A stretch of DNA of 64,000 nucleotides from Azohydromonas australica DSM 1124 (GCF_000430725.1 NZ_KE387204.1:379241-443240), one strand, 5' to 3'; shown: positions 25,699-37,351, counted from the stretch's first letter. Numbers and translations are program-made. The notes: a model not told the origin generated them from the letters alone.

Positions 25699-26541
25699 TC
25701 ACTCCACCATCCGCCCCGCGACCTCCGGCATCCGACGCCCCGACCAGTAGGTGCCCGCGTAACCCCGGTACGGGTTGCCGTACACCTGCCGCCCGGCCGC
25801 CTCGTGCTCGGCCATGAACTGCTCCACCGCGGCCGGCGTGCCGCCCTTGAACATCTCCTTGAGCACGCCTTCGGGCAGCAGCTCGCGGTAGCGCACGGGG
25901 ATGCCGGCATAGGCCGCGCCCTCGGCCAGGTCCGGCGGGATCTCGGTCGGGTCCAGGAAGCGGCTTTCTCCCAGCTCGCTGTCGTGGTGCGCCCGGACCC
26001 GCTTGGCCGCGTCCAGGATGCCCTCCACCACGTCCGACAGGGTGCGCCCCATCACCTTGGCTTTCCAGGAGGCGCGCAGGAACAGCAGCTCGTGCGGGTC
26101 TACGCCCGGGCAGCGGCCCTGGTAGGCGGCGGTGAGGCAGTGGTCGCTGGCCGCGAGCAGGCGCTGCGTCTCGGTGGGCTCGCGCTCCAGCAGCCGCAGC
26201 ACCTGGCCCAGCGAGGAGCCGTCCATGAACTTCTCGGGCTCGACCTCGTAGCCCGGGTCGCCGGGGTGGTGGTGGTCCACCCGCACCACCGGCTCCAGGC
26301 CCAGCACGGTGCACTCCACGAACACCGCCGGCGCCTTGGGCGGCAGCACCGCCGCGCGCGGGATCTGGTCCGGCCCCACGCGCACCACGCCGTCGGCGGC
26401 GTAGGCGGTGCGCGGGTTGCAGCGGCGCTTGTGGCGCGCGGCATGGGCCCAGGCCAGCTGCTCGTCCTCGACCACGCGCTGGATCTCGCGCATCTCAGGG
26501 TCCTGGGCGCCCAGGACGAAATGCCAGTCGCGGTCGATCAC
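25699..26541 (-). CDS. Conserved hypothetical protein with DHH-like motif
   Basis: The 280-aa protein starts at a GTG (26541) that overlaps the upstream TGA as GTGA. Notable motifs are VVRVDHHHPGDPGYEV, then DGSSLGQVLRLL and LLAASDHCLTAAY. The spacing recalls DHH-family phosphoesterases, in which histidines and aspartates bind manganese. The rest is rich in charged helices. I do not recognise a named family. A nuclease or phosphoesterase role is an inference from the motifs only. It is translationally coupled to a disordered small protein. Confidence 0.6.
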   Translation of the reverse strand: MIDRDWHFVLGAQDPEMREIQRVVEDEQLAWAHAARHKRRCNPRTAYAADGVVRVGPDQIPRAAVLPPKAPAVFVECTVLGLEPVVRVDHHHPGDPGYEVEPEKFMDGSSLGQVLRLLEREPTETQRLLAASDHCLTAAYQGRCPGVDPHELLFLRASWKAKVMGRTLSDVVEGILDAAKRVRAHHDSELGESRFLDPTEIPPDLAEGAAYAGIPVRYRELLPEGVLKEMFKGGTPAAVEQFMAEHEAAGRQVYGNPYRGYAGTYWSGRRMPEVAGRMVE

Positions 26542-26819
26542 GGGCGGTCGCTGCGCCGGTCGGCGCCGCTGCCAGTGCCCGCGCCCGGGTCCTGCTGCAT
26601 GCCGCGGTCTGCACCGCCGCCGCTGCCTTGCGCGCCCGCCAGGCCTTGCGAAGTCGGCCCGTCCGTGCCGGGTCGCGCCTCGCGCCCGGTGGGCGTGTCG
26701 CCCGGCTGGCCGTCGGCCAGGCCGGTGTGCTCCGCCTGGCTGGAGCTGATGCTGCCACCGCGCGAGCCGGCGCTGCCGGCGGGCGGGGTGGAGGAGGGGG
26801 TGTTGCGGATTTGGGTCAT
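26538..26819 (-). CDS. Small disordered hypothetical protein
   Basis: The 93-aa protein is preceded by GGAG with good spacing to the ATG at 26819. Composition is Gly/Ser/Pro/Asp/Arg with almost no hydrophobic residues, so it should be intrinsically disordered. Its stop overlaps the start of the DHH-like gene (GTGA), which argues that it is translated. Divergent from the transporter at 26911. No family recognised. Confidence 0.5.
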   Translation of the reverse strand: MTQIRNTPSSTPPAGSAGSRGGSISSSQAEHTGLADGQPGDTPTGREARPGTDGPTSQGLAGAQGSGGGADRGMQQDPGAGTGSGADRRSDRP

Positions 26820-26910
26820 GGTGTTCTCCGGTTGATTGTGGATCGGGCGGCAAGACCGGTGCCCGGACTGCCGGAGCGTGTACCTTCCGCGCTCCCTCGC
26901 GAGTGCTTCC

Positions 26911-28143
26911 ATGACCGACTTCGTTCTCCTCGTCTTCACCCTCGTCTACATCGGCATGGTCCTGGGCGGCCTGCCCTTCCTGCAGCTCGACCGCAGCGGC
27001 GTGGCGCTGCTGGGCGCGATCGTGCTCATCGGCGCGGAGGCGGTGAGCGTGGACGCGGCGGCGCAGTCCATCGACCTGCCGACCATCCTGCTGCTCTTCG
27101 CCTTCATGGTGATCTCGGCGCAGATGCGCCTGGGCGGCTTCTACGACGCCGTGGCGCGGCAGCTCGCCGCGCTGCGCATGGCGCCGGCGGCGCTGCTGGG
27201 GGCGCTGATCGCGGTGTCGGCCGTGCTCTCGGCCGTGTTCAGCAACGACGTGGTGTGCCTGGCCATGGCGCCGGTGCTGGTGGACGCCTGCCGCCGCCGC
27301 GGGCGGGACGCGCTGCCCTACCTGCTGGCGCTGGCCTGCAGCGCCAACATCGGCTCCGCCGCCACGCTGATCGGCAACCCGCAGAACATGCTTATCGGCG
27401 CGCAATTGAAACTGCCCTTCGGCGGCTATGTGCTGCAGGTGCTGCCGCCGGTGCTGCTGTCGCTGGCCGCGACCTGGGGGCTGATTGCGCTGCTGCTGCG
27501 CGGGCGGCTGCGCCAGGGCCCGGCCGAAGTGGCCGCCGCCGTGGCCGCCCCGACGCCGGGCGAGGATCTGCCCTTCTCGCGCTGGCAGGCCGCCAAGGGC
27601 CTGACGGTGTCGCTGGGTGTGCTGCTGTGCTTCCTGTTCACGCCCTGGCCGCGCGAGGTGGTGGCGCTGGCCGGTGCGGGGCTGCTGCTGCTGAGCCGCC
27701 GGCTGCACTCGCGCGACATGCTGGGCCTGGTGGACTGGCAGCTGCTGGTGCTGTTCATGGGCCTGTTCGTGGTCAACCACGCGCTGCAGGCCACGGGGCT
27801 GCCGGAGGCGCTGGTGCAGCACCTGGCCGCCGCGGGCTGGCGGCTGGACCATCCGGCCTCGCTCTTCGGCGCCACCTTCGTGCTGAGCAACCTGGTGTCC
27901 AACGTGCCGGCGGTGATGCTGCTGCTGCCGCTGTCGGGCCCGGACGCCGGCCCGCTGCTGGCGCTGGTGAGCACGCTCGCGGGCAACCTGTTCATCGTCG
28001 GCAGCATCGCGAACATCATCGTGGTGGACGCCGCGGCGCGGCACGGCGTGGCCATCGACTGGCGCACGCACGCGCGCATCGGCGTGCCGGTGACCATCGC
28101 CTCGCTGGCGATCAGCGCGGCGTGGCTGGCGCTGAAGGCCTGA
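26911..28143 (+). CDS. SLC13/ArsB-CitMHS (ion transporter superfamily) permease
   Basis: The 410-aa integral membrane protein has about 10-11 helices and two pseudo-symmetric re-entrant motifs: FSNDVVCLAMAPVLVDACR with SANIGSAATLIGNPQNMLIG, and LSNLVSNVPAVMLLLPL with STLAGNLFIVGSIANIIV. These are typical of the ion-transporter superfamily (CitT/ArsB/NhaD, YbiR-like). Likely a secondary transporter for an organic or inorganic anion. The ATG at 26911 gives the expected N-terminal helix. Substrate undefined. Confidence 0.83.
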   Translation: MTDFVLLVFTLVYIGMVLGGLPFLQLDRSGVALLGAIVLIGAEAVSVDAAAQSIDLPTILLLFAFMVISAQMRLGGFYDAVARQLAALRMAPAALLGALIAVSAVLSAVFSNDVVCLAMAPVLVDACRRRGRDALPYLLALACSANIGSAATLIGNPQNMLIGAQLKLPFGGYVLQVLPPVLLSLAATWGLIALLLRGRLRQGPAEVAAAVAAPTPGEDLPFSRWQAAKGLTVSLGVLLCFLFTPWPREVVALAGAGLLLLSRRLHSRDMLGLVDWQLLVLFMGLFVVNHALQATGLPEALVQHLAAAGWRLDHPASLFGATFVLSNLVSNVPAVMLLLPLSGPDAGPLLALVSTLAGNLFIVGSIANIIVVDAAARHGVAIDWRTHARIGVPVTIASLAISAAWLALKA

Positions 28144-28156
28144 TGGCGACGGTGTT

Positions 28157-30505
<2,349 letters not shown>

Positions 30506-30507
30506 GG

Positions 30508-31554
30508 TCAGAAGCGGTAGCGGTCGACGTTGTCGCGGGTGAGTTCCAGCGCCGGCAGCGACACCTGCGCGTTCACCGCGTCCGCCTGTGGTACCAGCGT
30601 GCCCAGCCTGCCGGCCTGGAAGGGCCGGCCCGCGGCCAGGCCGCCTTGCAGCAGCTGCCAGGCGCAGTACACCGTGAGGTAGCCATGGTCTTGCGCGTTC
30701 CACAGCAGGACCGTGCGCACTGCGCCGTCCTTGAGGAAGCTGCGCATGCGGGACGGTGTGGAGTTGCCCGTCACGGCCACGTGCCCGGCCTGGCCGGCTG
30801 CCTGCACCGCGCGCACTACCCCGGGCATGTTGGGCACGCCCAGCGAGATCAGGCCGACCAGCTTGGGGTGGGCCGCGAGCAGGACCTGGGTCACGCGGAA
30901 GGCCTCTTCCGTGTTCTCCCCGGCGGGGCGGATGTCGACGATGCGCAGCTCGGGATAGCGCGCGTACAGCGTGCGCTTGACGGCCTGGATCCAGCGCACT
31001 TGATTGACCGCAGTGAAGCTGGTGGTCACCACGGCGATCTCGCCCTGGGGCCCCGTCTGTGCCACCAGCGCTTCGACCAGGCGGCGGCCGAACTCGGCGT
31101 AGTCGACCAGGTTGACGAAGAACTCGCGCGGCGTGACGTCGGCATCCCAGGCCATCACCCGCACGCCGGTCCGCTGCGCACGCTGCAGCAGCGGCGACAG
31201 GGCCATCGGGTCGTTGGCAGCGATCGCGATCACGTCGGGGCGGGTCGGCAGGATGCGCTCCAGCAGCTCGATCTGCTGCTCCGCGCTGTCCTGGCGCGGC
31301 CCCAGCCATTGCACGGCGAGCCCGGGCAGTTCCGCCGCCGCGGCCTGTACGCCCTGGTGGACCGCTTCGTAGTAGGGAATGCTGACGAGCTTGGGCATCA
31401 CGACCACGCGGCGCCTGGCCTTGCCGGCAGCCGCGCCAGCAGCCGCGCCGGCCGGTTGCGCCGCCGCGTCGCGCAGCAGCGTCCCGGCCACCAGCAGTGG
31501 TGCCAAGCCTGCCGGCAGCCGCCTCAGAAACCGGCGGCGATCGTTCGCGTCCAT
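30508..31554 (-). CDS. Periplasmic sugar-type substrate-binding protein (Peripla_BP_4, LuxP/LsrB-like)
   Basis: The 348-aa protein has a Tat-like signal (DRRRFLRRLPAGLAPLLVAG). The type I periplasmic binding fold includes PKLVSIPYYEAVHQGVQAAA near the start, PDVIAIAANDPMALSPLL, VRVMAWDADVTPREFFVNLV and LVGLISLGVPNMPG. Such proteins bind sugars or autoinducer-like furanosyl ligands. No ABC ATPase or permease lies nearby; the next gene is the hybrid kinase, 2 bases downstream. A sensory function is therefore more likely than transport. The ATG at 31554 starts the signal peptide; longer in-frame starts are rejected. Confidence 0.85.
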   Translation of the reverse strand: MDANDRRRFLRRLPAGLAPLLVAGTLLRDAAAQPAGAAAGAAAGKARRRVVVMPKLVSIPYYEAVHQGVQAAAAELPGLAVQWLGPRQDSAEQQIELLERILPTRPDVIAIAANDPMALSPLLQRAQRTGVRVMAWDADVTPREFFVNLVDYAEFGRRLVEALVAQTGPQGEIAVVTTSFTAVNQVRWIQAVKRTLYARYPELRIVDIRPAGENTEEAFRVTQVLLAAHPKLVGLISLGVPNMPGVVRAVQAAGQAGHVAVTGNSTPSRMRSFLKDGAVRTVLLWNAQDHGYLTVYCAWQLLQGGLAAGRPFQAGRLGTLVPQADAVNAQVSLPALELTRDNVDRYRF

Positions 31555-31780
31555 GCCCAGGTCCACCGTCCTCGACTCAATGGGCGGGATTGTGCGGGAC
31601 CGGATCAACGCGCCATGGGTGGCGGGCGCAACCATGCCCGATCCACGGCGTGAGCTTGCGCTCACGGTGCGGTGCGGCATGGCGCGATCAAGGCCTGGCC
31701 GGACGCCGGCATGACGACCCGGCCAGGCGCCTGTACGTCAGGATTTCAAGATGCCCGTGCAGGACCTTGCCGGGCTCCTG

Positions 31781-32077
31781 TCAGCCCACCGTGTAGTCCA
31801 CCGCGGCCCACTCGAAGTAGGGCTTGAGGTCCGCGATCAGCGCCTGGTGCGCCGGGTGGAACAGGTAGTCGTTGAGCGACTGGGCGTCGTCGAAGGCCGA
31901 TTCCAGCGCGTAGCCCCAGCAGATGGGCCGGTCCAGCTCGTTGGCCGAGAGCTTCCACTCGCGGATGAAGCCGATCTGCCGCACCAGCGCGTCCATCTGC
32001 GCCACCAGGCGCTGCTCCAGCGCGGGCTGAGGCTGCACGTCCGCCTTGCGGCGGAACAGCACGATGTGCTTCAGCAT
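31781..32077 (-). CDS. Dabb (stress-responsive alpha/beta barrel) family protein
   Basis: The 98-aa protein begins MLKHIVLFRRKADV, the typical Dabb ferredoxin-like start, and ends FEWAAVDYTVG. These small dimeric barrels appear in catabolic operons and sometimes catalyse ring or lactone conversions. This copy is the distal gene of the minus-strand sugar-acid cluster. Conserved His and Tyr residues (HPAHQALI, AVDYTVG) are present. Specific reaction unknown. Confidence 0.83.
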   Translation of the reverse strand: MLKHIVLFRRKADVQPQPALEQRLVAQMDALVRQIGFIREWKLSANELDRPICWGYALESAFDDAQSLNDYLFHPAHQALIADLKPYFEWAAVDYTVG

Positions 32078-32172
32078 GGGTGCCCCTTTCGCGCCAGCAG
32101 CCAGGCCGGGTCGTCCTGCAGCGCGACCGGGCGCAGGAAGAGGTGGGATTCCCTGCACGTACTCATCCCGGT

Positions 32173-32649
32173 TCACTTCCAGCGCAGGTGATAGCCGCGG
32201 CCGGCATAGTCGAAGTCCACCAGCTCGCCCATGCGCGTGCCGTTGACCTCCGGCAGCGACTGCGCGTTGGTGACGGTGGGCGCGGCGTAGTAGGCGCGGA
32301 TCTCCTTGATCAGCCCCGTGGCGTCGTCGAACACGTACCACTCGTCGCCGCGCTGGGCCACGCCCTGGTCGCGCTTCCAGTGCGTCCACTCGATGACGGC
32401 CTCGTTGGAGTCGTGGCCGCACAGGATCTTCTCGATGGTCCACTGCGAGCCCAGGTTCTCCACGCACCAGACCCACTTGCGGCTGATGGTGTCGGCGCTG
32501 CGCCAGGGGATCTCGGGCAGCCCGGGCGGGAAGTAGTGCACCGCGTCGGGCGTGAAGCACGCCATCAGCGCGTCGTAGTCGCCGGCGTTGCAGGCGTCGA
32601 AGTAGCGCCGGATCAGCGCGGCGCGGGCCTCGGGGGAAGCGATTGCCAT
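32173..32649 (-). CDS. SnoaL-like / NTF2-fold protein
   Basis: The 158-aa protein has the NTF2-like start RAALIRRYFDACNAGDYDAL, then MACFTPDAVHYFPPG and EAVIEWTHWKRDQG. It ends DYAGRGYHLRWK. SnoaL-like proteins are cone-shaped cavities that act as isomerases, hydratases or binding proteins on small molecules. It sits directly downstream of the RraA-family gene (24-bp gap), so it is probably in the same catabolic operon. Substrate unknown. Confidence 0.82.
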   Translation of the reverse strand: MAIASPEARAALIRRYFDACNAGDYDALMACFTPDAVHYFPPGLPEIPWRSADTISRKWVWCVENLGSQWTIEKILCGHDSNEAVIEWTHWKRDQGVAQRGDEWYVFDDATGLIKEIRAYYAAPTVTNAQSLPEVNGTRMGELVDFDYAGRGYHLRWK

Positions 32650-32673
32650 GATGGATGTGTCCTCAACGGGCCT

Positions 32674-33438
32674 TCAGGCGGCCTTGATGGGCGGGCGGCC
32701 GGCGGCCACCCAGGCCTTGTGCTGCTCGCGCGTGGCGGGGCTGGGCGGGTACAGGCCCCACAGCGCCTCGCCGCCCTGCACGCGCATGGCCAGGTAGCCT
32801 TCCAGGTCGTCCTGCGCCTCGCACAGGTCGGCCATCTCGGCGGCCAGGTGCGCCGGCACCACCGTGATGTTGTCGCCGTCGCCGTGGATCACGTCGCCCG
32901 GGTACACCGCCACGCCGGCGCAGCCGATGGGCACCTGCAGGTCCGCGACGTGGTGGAAGGACAGCCGCGTGGTGGCGGTCACGCCGGCGCTCCAGATGGG
33001 GAAGTCCATCTGCGACAGCTCGGTGCCGTCGCGGAAGGCGCCGTCGGTGACCACGCCGCGCGCGCCGCGCATCTTCATGCGCGTGATGAGCATGTTGCCC
33101 ATCGAGGCGGCGCTCGCGTCGCGGTAGCTGTCGATGACGACCACCTCGCCGGGCTTGACCTCCTCCACGCCTACCCACTGCAGGTTGTTGACGTGCGGCT
33201 CGGTGGTGAGCGTGGCGTAGGTGTCCACGTCCTCGCGCGCCGGGATGAAGCGCATCGTGAACGCGCGGCCGGCAAAGGGCTTGAACGGCGTGTTCAGCGG
33301 CTTGAGGCCCACCATCACCGGCTGGCGGTAGCCCTTCTTGTACAGCTGCGTGGTCAGCGAGCCGCTCGTGACCTTGGCCAGGCGGTCAAGCACCTCGTCG
33401 GGCACGAAGAGAGGGGCAGGACGGGTCGGGATGCTCAT
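32674..33438 (-). CDS. RraA / HMG-aldolase family protein (putative 2-keto-acid aldolase)
   Basis: The 254-aa protein belongs to the RraA-like superfamily. Core segments are TTQLYKKGYRQPVMVGLKPL, VVVIDSYRDASAASMGNML, ARGVVTDGAFRD and GVAVYPGDVIHGDGDNITVV. Superfamily members include 4-hydroxy-4-methyl-2-oxoglutarate aldolase and oxaloacetate decarboxylase, which use a divalent metal bound near GxxxTDGxxRD. In this cluster it follows talarate/galactarate dehydratase, whose product is a 2-keto-3-deoxy acid, so retro-aldol cleavage to pyruvate plus an aldehyde is a plausible role. RNase E inhibition is unlikely here. Confidence 0.8.
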   Translation of the reverse strand: MSIPTRPAPLFVPDEVLDRLAKVTSGSLTTQLYKKGYRQPVMVGLKPLNTPFKPFAGRAFTMRFIPAREDVDTYATLTTEPHVNNLQWVGVEEVKPGEVVVIDSYRDASAASMGNMLITRMKMRGARGVVTDGAFRDGTELSQMDFPIWSAGVTATTRLSFHHVADLQVPIGCAGVAVYPGDVIHGDGDNITVVPAHLAAEMADLCEAQDDLEGYLAMRVQGGEALWGLYPPSPATREQHKAWVAAGRPPIKAA

Positions 33439-33514
33439 CGGATGTCTCCTGCGCTCAAGGCGCGTTGCATGAAGGGGCTCACCGCCGGCAGCGGTGGCCG
33501 GTACGTGGTTGGGG

Positions 33515-34708
33515 TCAGGCGCCCTTGCCGAAGGTCTTGGTGTCCGCGGTCCAGGCCAGGGCCTGCTCGCTCAAGGAGAAGCCCAGGCCGGGGCGGTCGG
33601 GGACCCACATGCGGCCTTCCTTGAGCTGCAACTGCTCGTTGAACAGGGGGCCCAGCCACTCGAAGTGCTCCAGCCAGGGCTCATGCGAGTAGGCCGCGGC
33701 CAGGTGCAGGTGGATCTCCATCGCGAAGTGCGGCGCGAGCTTGCGGCCCTTGAACTCGCCCAGCGCCATGATCTGCAGGAAGGGCGTGATGCCGCCCACG
33801 CGCGGCGCGTCGGGCTGGATGAAGTCGCTGCCCTCGGCCATGATCAGCTGAGCGTGCTCGCCGAAGCTGGTGAGCATCTCGCCCGTGGCGATGGCCGTGT
33901 CGAAGCGGCTGGCCAGCTGGGCATGGCCTTCGAAGTCGTAGGCGTCCAGCGGCTCCTCGATCCAGGTCAGGTCGAATCCTTCGAAGGCGCGGCAGGCGCG
34001 CGTGGCCTTCTGGCGGTCCCACTGCTGGTTGGCGTCCACCATCAGCGGGAAGTCGTTGCCCAGGAGCTTGCGCACCTCGCCCACGCGCTGGATGTCGATG
34101 GACAAGTCGGGCTGGCCGACCTTGAGCTTGATGCCGCCGATGCCGCTGTTGCGCGAGATCTCGACGTTCTTGAGCACCTGGTCCAGCGGCGTGTGCAGGT
34201 AGCCGCCCGAGGTGTTGTAGCACTGCACCGAGTCGCGCTGCGCGCCCAGGAGCTTTGCCAGCGGCAGCCCGGCGCGCTTGGCCTTCAGGTCCCACAGCGC
34301 GATGTCGAAGGGCGCGATGGCCTGCGTGGTCAACCCGCTGCGGCCCATGCTGGCGCCAGCCCACAGCAGCTTGGTGAACAGCCGCGAGGTGTCGTTGGGG
34401 TCTTCGCCCAGCAGGTGCGGCGCGAGCTCCTGCGCGTGTGCGTACATGCCCGGGCCGCCGGCGCGCTTGGAGTAGCCGAAGCCGATGCCTTCATGGCCGT
34501 CACGGCTGCGGACCTGCGCAAAGATGAAGGCGATCTCGGTGAGCGGCTTCTGCCGCCCGGTGAGCACCTTGGCGTCGCTCACCGGCGTGGCCAGCGGCAG
34601 GAACACCAGCGACAGCCTGATGGACTCGATGCGGTCGCCGCTCTCGGCCGCGGTGCGGGCGTCGCCGGCGACCTGGGCGTAGGAAACGATGTTGGATTCA
34701 ACGGCCAT
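33515..34708 (-). CDS. L-talarate/galactarate dehydratase-type enolase-superfamily enzyme
   Basis: The 397-aa protein is very close in length and pattern to TalrD/GalrD. The base motif is KLK (K194, K196), metal ligands are D225 (MVDANQQW), E251 (WIEEPLD) and E277 (ATGEM), and the opposite base is H327 in APHFAMEIH. It removes water from an aldaric acid to give a 5-keto-4-deoxyaldarate. Start at ATG 34708. It is 17 bp downstream of a Bug binding protein gene and followed by the RraA-family gene, fitting an uptake-dehydration-cleavage pathway. Confidence 0.88.
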   Translation of the reverse strand: MAVESNIVSYAQVAGDARTAAESGDRIESIRLSLVFLPLATPVSDAKVLTGRQKPLTEIAFIFAQVRSRDGHEGIGFGYSKRAGGPGMYAHAQELAPHLLGEDPNDTSRLFTKLLWAGASMGRSGLTTQAIAPFDIALWDLKAKRAGLPLAKLLGAQRDSVQCYNTSGGYLHTPLDQVLKNVEISRNSGIGGIKLKVGQPDLSIDIQRVGEVRKLLGNDFPLMVDANQQWDRQKATRACRAFEGFDLTWIEEPLDAYDFEGHAQLASRFDTAIATGEMLTSFGEHAQLIMAEGSDFIQPDAPRVGGITPFLQIMALGEFKGRKLAPHFAMEIHLHLAAAYSHEPWLEHFEWLGPLFNEQLQLKEGRMWVPDRPGLGFSLSEQALAWTADTKTFGKGA

Positions 34709-34725
34709 GGTTGTTTCTCCTGGAT

Positions 34726-35709
34726 TCATTCGACCTTCAGGCCACCGGTCTGGATGACCTTGGTCCAGCGCACGATCTCGTCGTGCAGGAACTTGCTGTA
34801 GTCGGCGGACCGGGAGGCCACGACGACGAAGCCGGTGGATTCGAGCTTGGCGCGGTTGGCCGGCTCGCTGAAGCCCTTGACCATCGCAGCTTCGAGCTTG
34901 TCCACGATCGGCTTGGGCGTGCCCTTGGGTACCGACAGGCCCGTCCACGACACGGCGCTGAAGCCGGGGTAGCCCGACTCGGCCACGGTGGGCACGTCCG
35001 GGAACAGCGGGTTGCGCTGCGGGCTCGTGACGGCCAGTGCGCGCAGCTTGCCGGCCTTGACGTGCGGCAGCACGGCGTCCTGGTTGACGATCATCATCGG
35101 GATCTGGTTGCCGAGCACGTCGGACAGCGCCGGCGCGCCGCCCTTGTAGGGAATGCCGATCATGTCCAGCCCCGCCGCCTGCTTCAGGTACTCGGTGGCC
35201 AGGTGCCCCGACGACGCATTGACCTGGCCGTAGCTGACCTTGCCCGGATGCGCCTTCACGTAGGCCACGAACTCCTTGAAGTCCTTGGCCGGGAAGCTGG
35301 GGTGCACGACCAGGACGTTGGGGCCGGCCGCGAGCTGGGAGACGTGGATGAAATCGCGCTCCGAGTCGTAGCTCGGCTTGGGCGAGTTGAAGCCGTGGAT
35401 GATGGCGTTGGAGCCGATGCCCGAGAGCAGCAGCGTGTAGCCGTCGGCCGGGGAGCGCAGCGCCTCGGCCACGCCGATGGCACCGCCCGCGCCGCCCTTG
35501 TTGTCCACGATGAAGGTCTGCTTGAGCTGGGCCGCCAGCACGTCGGCGATGAGCCGGCCCATCATGTCGCTGGTGCCGCCGGCAGGGAAGGGCACGATGA
35601 TCTTCACCGGCTTGGCCGGCCAGGCCGGCGCGTCGGCCTGGGCCTGGGCCGCAAGGGGCAGCGCCGCCAGCGCGGCGAGGGCGGCTATGAATAGTGAACG
35701 CTTCATCAT
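34726..35709 (-). CDS. Bug/TctC-family tripartite tricarboxylate transporter substrate-binding protein
   Basis: The 327-aa protein has a Sec signal (LFIAALAALAALPLAAQAQA) and the Bug family start PAKPVKIIVPFPAGGTSDMM. Further segments are FIVDNKGGAGGAIGVAEALR and IGIPYKGGAPALSDV. Bug proteins bind carboxylic acids in the periplasm. It lies between the UxaA-family and talarate dehydratase genes, so an aldarate or other sugar acid is the likely ligand. No TctA/TctB membrane subunits occur in the window, so the protein must share a distant transporter or act in sensing. Confidence 0.9.
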   Translation of the reverse strand: MMKRSLFIAALAALAALPLAAQAQADAPAWPAKPVKIIVPFPAGGTSDMMGRLIADVLAAQLKQTFIVDNKGGAGGAIGVAEALRSPADGYTLLLSGIGSNAIIHGFNSPKPSYDSERDFIHVSQLAAGPNVLVVHPSFPAKDFKEFVAYVKAHPGKVSYGQVNASSGHLATEYLKQAAGLDMIGIPYKGGAPALSDVLGNQIPMMIVNQDAVLPHVKAGKLRALAVTSPQRNPLFPDVPTVAESGYPGFSAVSWTGLSVPKGTPKPIVDKLEAAMVKGFSEPANRAKLESTGFVVVASRSADYSKFLHDEIVRWTKVIQTGGLKVE

Positions 35710-35818
35710 GCTTGTCTCCTTGTGGGCGCGGCCCCGGGCCGCGATGTCGTTGCGCGCGCTGCCGTCTTCCGGGAGAGCGGCGGCTGCGTGATTGCTCGGT
35801 CCGTGGAGTGGGCGGCGC

Positions 35819-37351
35819 TCAGTCCGTCACGCCGATGGGCCAGGGTACGAACTCGTTGCGCCCCACGCCCAGCGTCTCGCTGCGCGTGGGTTCGCCCGAG
35901 GCGTGGCGCAGGATCTGTTCGAAGATGCGCTGCCCCATCTCGGCGATGGTGGCCTCGCCGTCGATGACCACGCCGCAGTTGACGTCCATGTCGGCGGCCA
36001 TGCGCTGGTACATGGGCGTGTTGCTGGCGAGCTTGATGGTGGGCGCGGGCACCGACCCGAAGCACGAGCCGCGGCCGGTGGTGAAGCAGATCAGGTTGGC
36101 GCCGCCGGCGATCTGCCCGGTGGCCGAAACCGGGTCGTAGCCCGGCGTGTCCATGAACACCAGGCCGTGCTGCGTCACGGGTTCCGCGTAGCGGTACACC
36201 TCCATCAGCGGCGCGTTGCCACCCTTCTTGGCGCCGCCCAGCGACTTCTCCAGCACGTTGGCCAGGCCGCCGGCGTTGTTGCCGGGGCTGACGCGGCCGT
36301 TGATCTGCGTGTCCCGGCCTGCGTTGTACTGCAGCCACCACTCGATGCGCTCGACCAGCTTCTTGCCGACTTCGGGTGTGACGGCGCGTGCGGTGAGCGT
36401 GTGCTCGACGCCGAAGATCTCGCTGGTCTCGGAGAGGATGGCGGTGCCGCCGTGGCGGATCAGGATCTCCATCGCCGCGCCCAGCGCGGGGTTGGCCGAC
36501 AAGCCCGAGAAGCCGTCGGAGCCGCCGCACTGCAGGCCGATCATCAGGTGCTCGGCCGACACCGGCTCGCGCTGCACGGCATTGGCCGCGGGCAGCATCC
36601 GCTCGACAAGATCGATGCCGGCCTCGATGGCCTTGCGCGTGCCGCCGGCCTCGCTGACCACCAGCGTGCGCAGCATGGGCCCCGGCTGCAGCCCGGTGGC
36701 GGCCAGGAAGTCGCCCAGCGCGTTGTGCTCGTGGCCTTGCGCGATCACCAGCGCGCCGGCGGTGTTGGGGTGGTGGATGTAGCCGGCGAGCGTGCGCCGC
36801 AGCAGCTCCATGGGCTCGCCGCTGAGCTCCATGCCGGCGCCCTGCTCGTGCACGAAGGGCACGACGCCGTCGACGTTCGCGAAGCCGGCCAGCTGCTCCT
36901 CGTCAAAGGCATTGGCGACCTTGCGTGCCACCGTGGCGCCACCATGGCCGACGATGAAGACGCCGATGTGGTTGCGCGTGGCCACGCGGCCGTCCTCGCG
37001 CACGATGCCCTGGAATGTCGCCCGCTGCGCGGCCGGCAGCAGCTCGGTGGGCCGGTAGTCCAGGCCGTGGCGGTAGTCCTTCCGCAGCTCGCCGAACTCG
37101 ATGTTGTGGCTGTGCATCCACGTGCCGGGCTGCAGGTCCTCGGCGGCGAAGCCGATGATGGTGCTGTACTTGAGCACCGGCTCGCCTTGGGCGATGAAGC
37201 GCGCGGCGATCTTGTGGCCGGCCGGGACCGGGTGCAGCGTGACGAGGTGTTCGCCGGGCACCTCGGTGCCGGCGGGCACTTCCATGCGGGCAACGATCAC
37301 GTTGTCCTTGGGGTCGAGGCGGATGAAGGGGTTGCGCGGGGCAATGCTCAT
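35819..37351 (-). CDS. UxaA/GarD-family sugar-acid dehydratase, paralogue 1
   Basis: The 510-aa protein has an N-terminal SAF domain (about residues 10-100) and a C-terminal dehydratase domain. The C-terminal part retains MIGLQCGGSDGFSG and TTGRGSCFGS. Positions that I recall as conserved cysteines elsewhere in the family are replaced: GHGGATV where NCSAT-like is usual, EQGAGME for GCG, QGHEHN for GCExN. It ends GRNEFVPWPIGVTD. Family members dehydrate altronate or galactarate with an iron centre. It is 23 bp downstream of paralogue 2 in the same operon. Confidence 0.83.
   Translation of the reverse strand: MSIAPRNPFIRLDPKDNVIVARMEVPAGTEVPGEHLVTLHPVPAGHKIAARFIAQGEPVLKYSTIIGFAAEDLQPGTWMHSHNIEFGELRKDYRHGLDYRPTELLPAAQRATFQGIVREDGRVATRNHIGVFIVGHGGATVARKVANAFDEEQLAGFANVDGVVPFVHEQGAGMELSGEPMELLRRTLAGYIHHPNTAGALVIAQGHEHNALGDFLAATGLQPGPMLRTLVVSEAGGTRKAIEAGIDLVERMLPAANAVQREPVSAEHLMIGLQCGGSDGFSGLSANPALGAAMEILIRHGGTAILSETSEIFGVEHTLTARAVTPEVGKKLVERIEWWLQYNAGRDTQINGRVSPGNNAGGLANVLEKSLGGAKKGGNAPLMEVYRYAEPVTQHGLVFMDTPGYDPVSATGQIAGGANLICFTTGRGSCFGSVPAPTIKLASNTPMYQRMAADMDVNCGVVIDGEATIAEMGQRIFEQILRHASGEPTRSETLGVGRNEFVPWPIGVTD

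Noticed and set aside
32080..33624. Plus-strand 514-codon frame opposite the SnoaL/RraA genes
   Set aside because: Antisense shadow; the minus strand contains clear family motifs.
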